Shown: positions 16,520 to 24,690 of the stretch, piece by piece
Position numbering within the stretch: position 1 is the stretch's first letter
How the letters are laid out: each line of letters begins with the position of its first letter
From: Corynebacterium humireducens NBRC 106098 = DSM 45392
GTDB lineage: Bacteria; Actinomycetota; Actinomycetes; Mycobacteriales; Mycobacteriaceae
NCBI RefSeq assembly: GCF_000819445.1
Contig: NZ_CP005286.1
Location: 868,001-932,000, forward strand
Reading direction: 5' to 3'
DNA length: 64,000 bases
Position numbers and translations under genes: made by a program
The notes under the pieces: model-generated
What the model saw: only the letters and a program-made list of their open reading frames with translations
What the model was told of the DNA's origin: nothing
Databases searched by the model: none

Positions 16520-17442
16520 ATCTTGCGCATGCGCACGCGCTCGACCAGGTGGTCCGCGCCCTTGCGCAGCACCAGGGAGGCACGCACCCGCGTGGGCAGG
16601 ATGTTCTCCACGAGGTTGGGCAGGTTGATCGACTGCCAGATCTCCCGGGCCTCGGCGCGGGCCTTCGCGTCGCCGTAGTCGGCGTAGTGGCGGAAGTGCG
16701 CGCCGGGCTCGCGGAACGCCGTGGAACGCAGCTCGAGGAAGCGGTCGATGTACCACTTCTCGATGTCCTCGGTCCGCGCGTCGACGTAGACGGAGAAGTC
16801 GAAGAGGTCCGAGACCATGAGCGTCGGCCCGGTCTGCAGCACATTGAGCCCCTCGACGATGAGGATGTCCGGCTGCTGCACCGTGAGCACCTCCCCGGGG
16901 ACCCGGTCGTAGAGCTTGTGCGAGTAGACGGGCGCGTCGACGGAGGGGCGGCCCGACTTCACGTCGGTGACGAAGCGCAGCAGCGCCCGCTGGTCGTAGG
17001 ACTCCGGGAAACCCTTCCGTCCCATCAGTCCCCGGGCGTGGAGCTCGGCCGCGGGGTAGAGGAAACCGTCGGTGGTCACCAGGTCCACGCGGGGGTGGGA
17101 GTCCCAGCGCTGGAGCAGCACCTGCAGCAGACGGGCCGTGGTGGACTTGCCGACGGCCACCGATCCCGCCACGCCGATCACGAAGGGCACGTGCCCCGAC
17201 GATGCACCCAGGAAGGTCTCCGTCGCGGCGATGAGATTCTGCCGCGCGGCGACCTGCAGGTGGATGAGACGGGACAGGGGGAGATAGACCTCGGCGACCT
17301 CCACGAGGTCGATCGATTCGCCGATGCCGCGGAGCTGCTCGACCTCCTCCTCCGTGAGCACCTGCGGCATCGATTGACGCAGGGCACGCCAGGAGGAGCG
17401 GTCGAAATCCACGTAGGGGGTGGCGTCCTTGGGCCGAGACAT
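16516..17442 (-). CDS. coaA: pantothenate kinase, type I
   Basis: 308 residues of the P-loop CoaA family: Walker [73 protein letters not shown]. It phosphorylates pantothenate, the committed step of coenzyme A synthesis. ATG 17442 ([18 protein letters not shown]) matches the family start; MGRMSRPK is three codons longer. It is divergent from glyA across about 130 bp. Confidence 0.95.
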   Translation of the reverse strand: MSRPKDATPYVDFDRSSWRALRQSMPQVLTEEEVEQLRGIGESIDLVEVAEVYLPLSRLIHLQVAARQNLIAATETFLGASSGHVPFVIGVAGSVAVGKSTTARLLQVLLQRWDSHPRVDLVTTDGFLYPAAELHARGLMGRKGFPESYDQRALLRFVTDVKSGRPSVDAPVYSHKLYDRVPGEVLTVQQPDILIVEGLNVLQTGPTLMVSDLFDFSVYVDARTEDIEKWYIDRFLELRSTAFREPGAHFRHYADYGDAKARAEAREIWQSINLPNLVENILPTRVRASLVLRKGADHLVERVRMRKI

Positions 17443-17572
17443 GCGTCCCATTGTGTCATCTGCCCCGTCAACTGTGTCCCACTCACCCGGGGTGCGGGGG
17501 TATGAGGTGCCCTGTGGGCGGTATGCTGTCCACGAATGCCGTGTACCCCTAGAAAGGCTGGCTGTAACGCCC

Positions 17573-18871
17573 ATGACCGCTGAGTCTTCTGATCTCCGTT
17601 ACCAGGAACTGTCCGTCCTCGACCCGGAGGTCCACGCCGCCATCGGCGGTGAGATCGCCCGTCAGCGTGACTTCCTCGAGATGATCGCGTCCGAGAACTT
17701 CGTCCCCCGTGCCGTCCTGCAGGCACAGGGTTCGGTGTTCACCAACAAGTACGCCGAGGGCTACCCGGGGCGTCGTTACTACGGTGGCTGCGAGAACGCC
17801 GACATCGTCGAGGACCTGGCCCGCGACCGCGCCAAGGCCCTGTTCGGCGCCGAGTTCGCCAACGTCCAGCCGCACTCCGGCGCCCAGGCCAACGCCGCCG
17901 TCCTGCACGCGCTGGCCGACGCCGGCGACAAGATCATGGGTCTGTCCCTGGCCCACGGTGGTCACCTGACCCACGGCATGAAGCTCAACTTCTCCGGCAA
18001 GCTCTACGACGTCGTCGCCTACGAGGTCGACCCGGAGACCCACCGCATCGACATGGACCGCGTCCGCGAGCAGGCCCTGGCCGAGCGCCCGAAGGTCCTC
18101 ATCGCCGGCTGGTCCGCGTACCCGCGCACCCTCGACTTCGAGGCGTTCCGCTCCATCGCCGACGAGGTCGGCGCGTACCTGTGGACCGACATGGCGCACT
18201 TCGCCGGCCTCGTCGCCGCCGACCTGCACCCGTCCCCGGTCCCGCACTCCGACGTCGTCTCCACCACCGTCCACAAGACGCTGGGTGGCCCGCGTTCCGG
18301 CCTGATCGTCGCGAAGCAGGAGTGGGCCAAGAAGCTCAACTCCGCCGTCTTCCCGGGCCAGCAGGGTGGTCCGCTCATGCACGCCATCGCCGCCAAGGCC
18401 GTGGCACTGAAGGTCGCCGGCACCGACGAGTTCAAGGACCGTCAGGCCCGCACCATCGAGGGTGCCAAGATCCTGGCCGAGCGTCTCACCGCCGCTGACG
18501 CGAAGGCCGCCGGCATCGACGTCCTCACCGGTGGCACCGACGTGCACCTGGTCCTCGCTGACCTGCGCAACTCCGAGATGGACGGCCAGCAGGCCGAAGA
18601 CCTCCTCCACGAGGTCGGCATCACCGTCAACCGCAACGCCGTCCCGAACGACCCGCGCCCGCCGATGGTCACCTCCGGCCTGCGCATCGGCACCCCGGCC
18701 CTGGCCACCCGTGGTTTCGACGCCGCCGCCTTCACCGAGGTCGCCGACATCATCGGCACCGCCCTGGTCAACGGCAAGAACGCCGACATCGAGGCACTGC
18801 GTGCCCGCGTCGCGAAGCTGACCGACCAGTACCCGCTGTACGAGGGTCTGGAGGAGTGGAAGATCAACTAG
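17573..18871 (+). CDS. glyA: serine hydroxymethyltransferase
   Basis: 432 residues of the fold-type I PLP enzyme that interconverts serine and glycine with tetrahydrofolate. Visible are [52 protein letters not shown] and the PLP lysine in [13 protein letters not shown] near residue 232. Strong high-expression codon bias. ATG 17573 follows AGAAAGG. A TATGCT -10 candidate lies at 17522-17527 without a clear -35. It is followed after 17 bp by pabAB, linking one-carbon and folate metabolism. Confidence 0.97.
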   Translation: MTAESSDLRYQELSVLDPEVHAAIGGEIARQRDFLEMIASENFVPRAVLQAQGSVFTNKYAEGYPGRRYYGGCENADIVEDLARDRAKALFGAEFANVQPHSGAQANAAVLHALADAGDKIMGLSLAHGGHLTHGMKLNFSGKLYDVVAYEVDPETHRIDMDRVREQALAERPKVLIAGWSAYPRTLDFEAFRSIADEVGAYLWTDMAHFAGLVAADLHPSPVPHSDVVSTTVHKTLGGPRSGLIVAKQEWAKKLNSAVFPGQQGGPLMHAIAAKAVALKVAGTDEFKDRQARTIEGAKILAERLTAADAKAAGIDVLTGGTDVHLVLADLRNSEMDGQQAEDLLHEVGITVNRNAVPNDPRPPMVTSGLRIGTPALATRGFDAAAFTEVADIIGTALVNGKNADIEALRARVAKLTDQYPLYEGLEEWKIN

Positions 18872-18888
18872 GTCTTCCCGCCCTCCCC

Positions 18889-20832
18889 GTGCGCGTCCTC
18901 GTCATAGACAACCTCGATTCCTTCACCTGGAATCTCGTCGCCTACGTCGAGGACGTCACCGGTGTCGCCCCCGAGGTGATCACCAACAACGAACCCGGAT
19001 GGGATGTCGACCGCGTCGCCACCTACGACGCCGTCATCATCTCCCCGGGCCCCGGCCGCCCGGAGCGTGAGAAGGACATCGGCATGTGCCTCGATGTCCT
19101 GCGCGACGGGCGTGTCCCGATTCTGGGGGTCTGCCTCGGGCACCAGGCCCTCGCCCACGCGTGGGGCGGCACCGTCGACCTCGCGCCGGAACCCGTCCAC
19201 GGCCGGGTGTTCCCGGTGCGTCACGACGGCTCCGGCCTCTTCGCCTCCCTGCCGCCGCTCATCGACGTCGTCCGCTACCACTCCCTCCTCGTGACCGAGG
19301 TGCCCGACACCCTGCAGGTAACCGCCCGCACCGAGGACGGGCTGGTCATGGCGCTGGCGCACCGCCGCCTGCCGCAGTGGGGGGTGCAGTTCCACCCGGA
19401 GTCGATCGGCGGCTTCGACGGCCACACCCTGGTGGCCAACTTCCTCGGGATGGCCGCGGAACGTAACCGGCGCCTGCGGTCACGGTGGCGGCTGCACACC
19501 GTCACCGTCGACCACGAGGCCGACGGCGAGGCGGTGCACCACGCGCTCTTCGCGTCCTCCGCGAACTCCTTCTGGCTGGACTCCACCACCCCGGACCACG
19601 GGACGGGACGTTTCTCCTACCTGGGCGACGACTCCGGTCCGCTGGCCCGCGTGTGGACCGGACGGGCCGGCACCCTGCTCGATGAGCTGGCCGCGGACCT
19701 CGCCGCCAACACCATCGACGCCGGGGAGGTGGACTTCGGGTTCACCCTCGGCTGGGTCGGCTGGCTCGGCTACGAGCTCAAGGCCGAGTGCGGCGGGTCG
19801 GCGGCGTGGGAGTCGCCCTACCCGGACCTGGGCATGATCTTCGCCGACCGGGCGGTGGTCATCGACCACGCCCTGCGGCGCACCCACGTCATCGCGCTCA
19901 TCGGCTCCGAGCACGACCGCGCCCAGCGTGCCTGGTGCGCGGCGACGGCGCAGCGCCTCGCCGACCTGGCGGGCGGCGCGGCGGGGGAGCACGGGGACGT
20001 CGGAAAGCTGCGTGCCCGGCACTCCCGCGGCGAGTATCTGGCGCTCGTGGACACCTGCCTGGAGGAGATCCGGCAGGGCGAGACCTACGAGGTGTGCCTG
20101 ACCAACGAGCTGCACGCGACGGGTGAGCTCGACGTGCTGCCGGCCTACGCCGCGCTGCGGGCCGCCAACCCCACGCCCTTCGGGTCGCTGCTGCGGATCG
20201 GCGGGGTGGACGTGCTGTCCTCGACGCCGGAGCGGTTCCTGCAGGTCAAGGAGGGTGTCGTCGAGTCGCGTCCCATCAAGGGCACCCGGCCGCGCAGCGC
20301 CGACCCGCGGGAGGACGCCCGCCTGCGCTCCGACCTGGCGGTCAACGAGAAGGACCGCGCCGAGAACCTCATGATCGTCGACCTCGTGCGCAACGACCTC
20401 ACCCGCGTCGCCGAACCAGGGACCGTCCGCGCCGAACCGCTCTTCGACGTCGAGTCCTACGCCACCGTCCACCAGCTCGTCTCGACGGTGTCGTGCCACC
20501 TGGCGACAGGGAAGACGGCGGTGGACGCGGTGCGGGCCACGTTCCCGGGAGGCTCCATGACGGGTGCGCCGAAGATCCGCACCATGGAGATCATCGACCG
20601 CCTCGAGCAGGGCCCGCGCGGCATCTACTCCGGCGGGATCGGCTACTTCTCGCTCGACGGGGCGATGGACCTGTCGATGGTCATCCGCACGATCGTCTCC
20701 GATGGTTCCGGGGTGAGCTACGGCGTCGGCGGCGCGGTCATCGCGCTGTCGGGCCCGGAGGGGGAGTACGAGGAGACGATCACCAAGTCCGCGCCGCTGC
20801 TGCGGCTGCTGGGACAGGACTTCCCGCAGTGA
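18889..20832 (+). CDS. pabAB: aminodeoxychorismate synthase, fused PabA-PabB
   Basis: 647 residues. The N-terminal class I glutamine amidotransferase domain (1-195) has the nucleophile Cys in ILGVCLGHQALAH (about residue 82) and HPES near 169. The C-terminal chorismate-binding domain (about 380-645) has PIKGTRPR, DLVRNDLTRVAEPG and FPGGSMTGAPKIRTMEIID. It makes 4-amino-4-deoxychorismate for folate. Only the GTG at 18889, giving VRVLVIDNLDSFTWNLV, matches the family start. It overlaps pabC by 4 nt. Confidence 0.93.
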   Translation: MRVLVIDNLDSFTWNLVAYVEDVTGVAPEVITNNEPGWDVDRVATYDAVIISPGPGRPEREKDIGMCLDVLRDGRVPILGVCLGHQALAHAWGGTVDLAPEPVHGRVFPVRHDGSGLFASLPPLIDVVRYHSLLVTEVPDTLQVTARTEDGLVMALAHRRLPQWGVQFHPESIGGFDGHTLVANFLGMAAERNRRLRSRWRLHTVTVDHEADGEAVHHALFASSANSFWLDSTTPDHGTGRFSYLGDDSGPLARVWTGRAGTLLDELAADLAANTIDAGEVDFGFTLGWVGWLGYELKAECGGSAAWESPYPDLGMIFADRAVVIDHALRRTHVIALIGSEHDRAQRAWCAATAQRLADLAGGAAGEHGDVGKLRARHSRGEYLALVDTCLEEIRQGETYEVCLTNELHATGELDVLPAYAALRAANPTPFGSLLRIGGVDVLSSTPERFLQVKEGVVESRPIKGTRPRSADPREDARLRSDLAVNEKDRAENLMIVDLVRNDLTRVAEPGTVRAEPLFDVESYATVHQLVSTVSCHLATGKTAVDAVRATFPGGSMTGAPKIRTMEIIDRLEQGPRGIYSGGIGYFSLDGAMDLSMVIRTIVSDGSGVSYGVGGAVIALSGPEGEYEETITKSAPLLRLLGQDFPQ

Positions 20833-21458
20833 CCCTGCTGCGCTGGGACGGTGCGGCGCTGGTGCCGTGCGCGGAACCGGGGACGACGCCTGACCGGGTG
20901 GACTCCTGGCTGGTGCGCGACGGCCACGTGGGCAACTGGCATCTGCACCGGGAACGTTTCGGGCACCCGGAGTTCATGGATGCGGTGCGGGTGCCGGCGG
21001 AGGGGGACTGGTTCCCGCGCGTCGAGAAGCACGGGGACGAGCTCTACCTGCGGATACGTCCCGCCCCACCGCTGCGCACGGAGACGGTGCTGTGGGTCCC
21101 GCCGACGCCCGACCCCCGGCGCGAACCGCGGGTCAAGGGTCCTGACCTGGAGGTGCTGGGGCGGTTGCGGAAGCAGGCGCAGGAGTTCGGTGCCGACGAC
21201 GCCCTCCTGTGGACGCCCGACGGGCTGGTCGCGGAGGGGGCGCACTGCGCCGTCGCCTGGTGGGAGGACGGGCGTCTGATGGTGCCGGAGCATCCGCGCC
21301 AGCTGCCCTCGACGACGGTGGCGGCGACGCGGGAGCACCGGGAGGTGGGCACCCGGCCGATCACTGTGGAGGAACTGCAGACTTTTCCGGTCTGGGTGGG
21401 TAGTGCGCTGCACGGTTGGACCCCGGTGGTCCGCTGGGTCGGCAAAACGTACCTTTAG
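20829..21458 (+). CDS. pabC: aminodeoxychorismate lyase-like PLP protein, short form
   Basis: 209 residues of fold-type IV (branched-chain aminotransferase-like) PLP enzymes, which release pyruvate from aminodeoxychorismate to give p-aminobenzoate. The probable PLP lysine is in PRVKGPDLEVL, and DALLWTPDGLVAEGAHCAVAWW matches the cofactor-binding strand. It is about 60 residues shorter than typical PabC, mostly lacking N-terminal sequence. GTG 20829 overlaps the pabAB stop (GTGA), which fixes the start and supports the assignment by operon context. Confidence 0.8.
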   Translation: MTLLRWDGAALVPCAEPGTTPDRVDSWLVRDGHVGNWHLHRERFGHPEFMDAVRVPAEGDWFPRVEKHGDELYLRIRPAPPLRTETVLWVPPTPDPRREPRVKGPDLEVLGRLRKQAQEFGADDALLWTPDGLVAEGAHCAVAWWEDGRLMVPEHPRQLPSTTVAATREHREVGTRPITVEELQTFPVWVGSALHGWTPVVRWVGKTYL

Positions 21459-21511
21459 GGGCTTCCGCCGGACTGCCCGGAGGGCCTTCGCGGCATGGTT
21501 TGTTGCCGCCC

Positions 21512-22075
21512 CTACACCCGCCAGTCGCCGAGCGCGCCCTCCAGGGCTCCCAGCGCGGCCTCGATGAGCGGCCAGCGCTGATTCTCCGGGCAGCCGTCCT
21601 CCACCCAGTGCCGCCCGGCGGCCTCGAGGAAGCCGACCCAGCCCCACAGGGCCCAGGTGTGGCGGGGGAAGGAACCGATGCCGATGATCTCCCGCAGCTT
21701 CTCCACCAGCGCAGACGCCGCCGCCCGACGGTGGGCCACGGCAGCCTCGGGCTCGCCGACGCCGGCGACGAGCGTGTGGTCGGCGGCGAGGGTGTCGAGG
21801 TAGCCCTGCAACAGGGTGGACACCCGGTCGCGGGTGGTGTGGCCGGTGGGGAGGGGGGCGTCGATGAGCGAGCGCAGCGAGTCCTCGACCAGGGCGGCGT
21901 AGAGGCCGGCCTTGGAACCGAAGTAGTGGAACACCAGGGACTGTGAGCTGCCGGAGGCGGCGGCGATGGTGGGGACGGAGGCGTCGGGGTAGTGGGTGGT
22001 GGAGAAGTGTTCGCGTGCGGCGGCGAGGATGGCGGCGCGGCGTTCTTCGGTGGACAGGCGTCTGCGGGTGGTCAC
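21512..22075 (-). CDS. TetR-family regulator
   Basis: 187 residues. The N-terminal HTH (RRAAILAAAREHFSTTHYPDASVPTIAAASGSSQSLVFHYFGSKAGLYAALVE, read in parts) carries the canonical tetracycline-repressor pattern; the ligand-binding part (LWGWVGFLEAAGRHWVEDG) is unassigned. I start it at GTG 22075; ATG 22111 is in frame but would place the start codon inside the palindromic operator. It is divergent from a GH13 gene and probably represses both through the 39-bp palindrome at 22097-22135. Confidence 0.85.
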   Translation of the reverse strand: MTTRRRLSTEERRAAILAAAREHFSTTHYPDASVPTIAAASGSSQSLVFHYFGSKAGLYAALVEDSLRSLIDAPLPTGHTTRDRVSTLLQGYLDTLAADHTLVAGVGEPEAAVAHRRAAASALVEKLREIIGIGSFPRHTWALWGWVGFLEAAGRHWVEDGCPENQRWPLIEAALGALEGALGDWRV

Positions 22076-22096
22076 GGTTGACAACCCTACCCGTTG

Positions 22097-22135
22097 TTGA
22101 GTTAAGGTCAATAATAGTTACTGACTTCGACTCAA
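22097..22135. promoter_or_regulatory. 39-bp imperfect palindrome, probable TetR operator
   Basis: The arms TTGAGT (22097-22102) / ACTCAA (22130-22135) and the core GTCAATAATAGTTACTGAC (22107-22125) share one centre at 22116; 14 of 18 positions per arm are symmetric. It fills the gap between the divergent TetR and GH13 genes and ends 2 nt before the GH13 ribosome binding site. Confidence 0.7.
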
Positions 22136-22146
22136 TAGGAGTTCCC

Positions 22147-23337
22147 GTGCTCGACCACGCCATCTTCTGGCATGTCTACCCCCTCGGCGCCACCGGTGCC
22201 CGCATCCGCGACTGGTCGACCGAGGACGAGGGACACCGCCTCACCGACCTCATCCCCTGGCTCGACTACCTCATCGACCTCGGCGCGAACGGCCTGCTGC
22301 TCGCCCCGATCTTCGCCTCCACCACCCACGGCTACGACACCCTCGACCACTACCGCATCGACCCCCGCCTCGGCGACGACGCCGACTTCGACGCCCTCAT
22401 GGCCGCCTGCCACGAACGCGGCATCAAGGTGCTTCTCGACGGTGTCTTCAACCACGTCGGCATCGACCACCCCATGGTCGCCGACGGCGGGCCCATCCGC
22501 CGCCTGCCCGACGGCACGCCGGAACCCTGGGAGGGCCACGGCGACCTCGCCCTCCTCGACCACGAGGATCCCCGCACCGAGGAACTCGTCGTCGACGTGA
22601 TGAACCACTGGCTGGGCCGCGGCATCGCCGGCTGGCGACTCGACGTCGCCTACTCCGTGCCGGCCTGGTTCTGGGCGAAGGTCGTCGACCGGGTGCGCGG
22701 ACAGCACCCCGACGCCGTCTTCCTCGGCGAGATCATCCACGGCGACTACCTGGAGCTGGTGGAGGAGGGCCACCTGGACACCGTCACCCAGTACGAACTC
22801 TGGAAGGCCGTCTGGTCGTCGATCAGGGACGTCAACTTCTGGGAGCTCGAGCACGCCCTCACCCGCCACGACGAGTTCGTCGCGCAGGCCCCGATGCAGA
22901 CCTTCGTGGGCAACCACGACGTCGACCGCATCGCCAGTGTCGTCGGCCCCGAGGGTGCCGCCCTGGCCGCCGTGCTGCTGTTCACCCTGCCCGGCATCCC
23001 GAGCATCTACTACGGCGACGAACAGGCTTTCACCGGCGTCAAGGGCGAGGGCTTCTCCGCCGACGACCCGGTCCGCCCGCCGCTGCCCGCCACCCCGGAG
23101 GGCCTGGCGCCGCTGGGGCAGTGGATGTACGAGCTCCACCAGGGGCTCATCGCCGCCCGCCGCCGCCACCCCTGGCTGGTCCACGCCCGCGTCGAGGTGC
23201 TCGAGACGGAGAACGAGGCCATCTCCTACCGCGTGCACTCCGGCGACGATTCGCTGACCGTGCACCTGACCATCGAGCCGACGATGAGCGCCCGCCTCGA
23301 GTTCTCCGACGGCGAGACCGCCGAGTTCTCCTGGTAG
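22147..23337 (+). CDS. GH13 alpha-amylase-family glycosidase
   Basis: 396 residues, intracellular (no signal peptide). GH13 regions are visible: LDGVFNHVG (region I), GWRLDVAYSVPA (region II, nucleophile Asp), FLGEIIHGDY (region III, acid/base Glu) and FVGNHDVDRI (region IV, Asp). HPNHD-like spacing with a compact C-terminal beta domain suggests an oligo-alpha-glucosidase or maltogenic-type enzyme rather than a large secreted amylase; substrate unassigned. GTG 22147 follows AGGAG. It is probably induced by release of the divergent TetR protein. Confidence 0.88.
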   Translation: MLDHAIFWHVYPLGATGARIRDWSTEDEGHRLTDLIPWLDYLIDLGANGLLLAPIFASTTHGYDTLDHYRIDPRLGDDADFDALMAACHERGIKVLLDGVFNHVGIDHPMVADGGPIRRLPDGTPEPWEGHGDLALLDHEDPRTEELVVDVMNHWLGRGIAGWRLDVAYSVPAWFWAKVVDRVRGQHPDAVFLGEIIHGDYLELVEEGHLDTVTQYELWKAVWSSIRDVNFWELEHALTRHDEFVAQAPMQTFVGNHDVDRIASVVGPEGAALAAVLLFTLPGIPSIYYGDEQAFTGVKGEGFSADDPVRPPLPATPEGLAPLGQWMYELHQGLIAARRRHPWLVHARVEVLETENEAISYRVHSGDDSLTVHLTIEPTMSARLEFSDGETAEFSW

Positions 23338-23344
23338 AAAAAGA

Positions 23345-23368
23345 CCCCCTGACCAGCTGGCCAGGGGG
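23345..23368 (-). terminator. intrinsic terminator of the DUF5997 gene
   Basis: CCCCCTGACC (23345-23354) and GGCCAGGGGG (23359-23368) form a 10-bp stem with one mismatch. On the minus strand it is followed by TCTTTTTCT, so it terminates the leftward DUF5997 transcript. It also lies just after the plus-strand GH13 stop. Confidence 0.75.
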
Positions 23369-23382
23369 CAGCGGAGGGGTGG

Positions 23383-23787
23383 CTAGTCCTCCGAGTCCGC
23401 GGCGGACTCCTGGACTGCAGCAGCCTCAGCGGCCTCCGCGCGTCCCTCGGCGAGGGCGGTGCGGGCGGCGCGCAGCCACTCCGGCTGATCCTCCAGCAGA
23501 GCCTTGATCTCGGCGGTGGTCAGCGGCTTGTCCATGTCGTTGCGCTTGAGGGCGGCGATGGTGATGCCGAGCTTCTGGGCCACCACCGGACGCGGGTGCG
23601 GGCCGGTGCGACGCAGTTCGGCGAGCCACTCGGGCGGGTTCTCCACCAGCTGCTTGAGCTCGGCGTGGGTGACCGCGCCGGCCTGGAACTCCTCCGGCGT
23701 GGCGGGCAGGTAGATGCCGAGCTTCTTGGCCGCGGTCTGCGGCTTCATTGCTCGGCCGGACGGCTGACGTGCGGACTCTTCATTCAC
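23383..23787 (-). CDS. DUF5997 family protein
   Basis: 134 residues with two repeats of a small helical unit: KPQTAAKKLGIYLPATPEEFQ...LKQLVENPPEWLAELRRTGPHPRPVVAQKLGI and then KPLTTAEIKALLEDQPEWLRAAR (read in pieces). DUF5997 is an actinobacterial family of unknown function; the repeat resembles small DNA-binding or scaffold modules, but that is inference. GTG 23787 is 7 nt after TACCGT on the minus strand (leaderless); the internal ATG 23748 begins at MKPQTAAKK but lacks a ribosome binding site. The Ala/Glu-rich tail is low complexity. Confidence 0.75.
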   Translation of the reverse strand: MNEESARQPSGRAMKPQTAAKKLGIYLPATPEEFQAGAVTHAELKQLVENPPEWLAELRRTGPHPRPVVAQKLGITIAALKRNDMDKPLTTAEIKALLEDQPEWLRAARTALAEGRAEAAEAAAVQESAADSED

Positions 23788-23794
23788 GCCCCCA

Positions 23795-23804
23795 ACGGTA
23801 GCAT
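23795..23804. promoter_or_regulatory. overlapping divergent -10 boxes of a leaderless gene pair
   Basis: TAGCAT on the plus strand (23799-23804) and TACCGT on the minus strand (23795-23800) share two bases. Each lies exactly 7 nt from its start codon (ATG 23812 and GTG 23787). Both fit the actinobacterial TAnnnT -10 pattern and imply transcripts beginning at the start codons. Confidence 0.65.
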
Positions 23805-23811
23805 TACCCCC

Positions 23812-24471
23812 ATGTTGCGCCTGAGCTTCGTCACCGGCACCGAACCCGACAAGTGGTTCACCCGCTTCCGGGACCGCACCCCCCACCGTTTCGTCACCGC
23901 CGATTCGGTGGATCCCCTCGGGGAGCTTCTCGACGACCGCGCCGACCTCGCCCTCGTCCGCCTCCCGGACGCACGCCTCACCCCGGACCATCACGTCGTC
24001 GTCCTCTACCCGGAGGCGACGGGCATCGCGGTTCCCAAGGACCACGAGCTCACCCTGCTGGACACGGTCACGCCCGGGGACATCGAGGGGGAGATCATCA
24101 ACTGGTCGACCCCGGACTCGGGGGAGGTCGACGTCGAGGAGGTGCGCGCCGGGCTGCAGGTGGTCGCCGCGAACGTCGGCGTGCTCATCGGGCCGCGCCC
24201 CCTCATCAAGGTGCTCTCCCGCAGGCAGATCGAGCACCGCGACTACGCCGGCGATGTCCCCGGCACCGAGATCGCCCTCGTGTGGTCCCGTGAGAAGGAC
24301 TCGGAGGCGATCCAGGACTTCGTCGGCATCACCCGCGGACGCACACCCAACACCTCCCGCCAGGCGGCGCCGAAGCGTACCGCACGGGAGAAGGCCCTGG
24401 CCAGGCAGGAACGCCGGGCAGCAGAGACCCCGGGGAAGAAGAAGCCGCAGAGACGCCGGCGGCGTCGATAA
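23812..24471 (+). CDS. stand-alone LysR-type substrate-binding domain protein with basic tail
   Basis: 219 residues. The body (about 1-175) reads like the periplasmic-binding-like effector domain of LysR regulators (LRLSFVTGTEPDKWFTRFRDRTP; ADLALVRLP; GIAVPKDHEL; EIALVWSREKDSEAIQDFVGI), but there is no N-terminal winged HTH. The last about 45 residues are very basic (KRTAREKALARQERRAAETP then KKKPQRRRRRR) and could bind nucleic acid. It is leaderless (TAGCAT 7 nt upstream) and divergent from DUF5997. The stop codon TAA is inside a copy of the GGCGTCGATAAGC motif. Confidence 0.75.
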   Translation: MLRLSFVTGTEPDKWFTRFRDRTPHRFVTADSVDPLGELLDDRADLALVRLPDARLTPDHHVVVLYPEATGIAVPKDHELTLLDTVTPGDIEGEIINWSTPDSGEVDVEEVRAGLQVVAANVGVLIGPRPLIKVLSRRQIEHRDYAGDVPGTEIALVWSREKDSEAIQDFVGITRGRTPNTSRQAAPKRTAREKALARQERRAAETPGKKKPQRRRRRR

Positions 24472-24475
24472 GCAG
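24458..24475 (+). repeat. dispersed motif, copy 1 (GGCGGCGTCGATAAGCAG)
   Basis: An 18-base sequence identical to the reverse complement of 61002-61019 and sharing 13-16 bases with two copies at 58.6-58.8 kb. Here it spans the stop codon of the LysR-domain gene (CGT CGA TAA). Confidence 0.75.
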
Positions 24476-24483
24476 CAAACGTA

Positions 24484-24690
24484 ACCGAGATTTAATCTCA
24501 CACCCATGTAGTTTCCACCTCACCGCGATAGATTCAGGACAACCGGGCGGCACCCAGTACCAGCCCCCACCCCGCCACCCGGCCCGCGCCCGTCGCGCTG
24601 GTACCGGCCTGGCGGGAGGCGCCACCAGGATCGCTGACAGGAGACGCTGCGGCACCGGGTACCCGGAGCCACGGCACTGGGGAGCCTGCC
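24484..24690 (+). promoter_or_regulatory. long GC-rich, foldable 5' leader of phoH
   Basis: About 200 nt without an ORF. It contains the palindrome GAGATTTAATCTC (24487-24499), a long-range pair GTACCAGC (24557-24564) / GCTGGTAC (24597-24604), a CCTGG/CCAGG hairpin about 24608-24629, and the palindrome CCGGGTACCCGG (24655-24666) just before the ribosome binding site GGGGAG. I see no match to a riboswitch class I know. It may be a structured regulatory leader or ordinary GC-rich UTR. Confidence 0.4.

Noticed and set aside
24595..24606. GCTGGTACCGG upstream of phoH resembles the T-box antiterminator core (TGGNACC).
   Set aside because: No specifier loop or terminator arrangement is seen, the downstream gene is not an amino-acid gene, and the segment is explained by pairing with GTACCAGC at 24557-24564.
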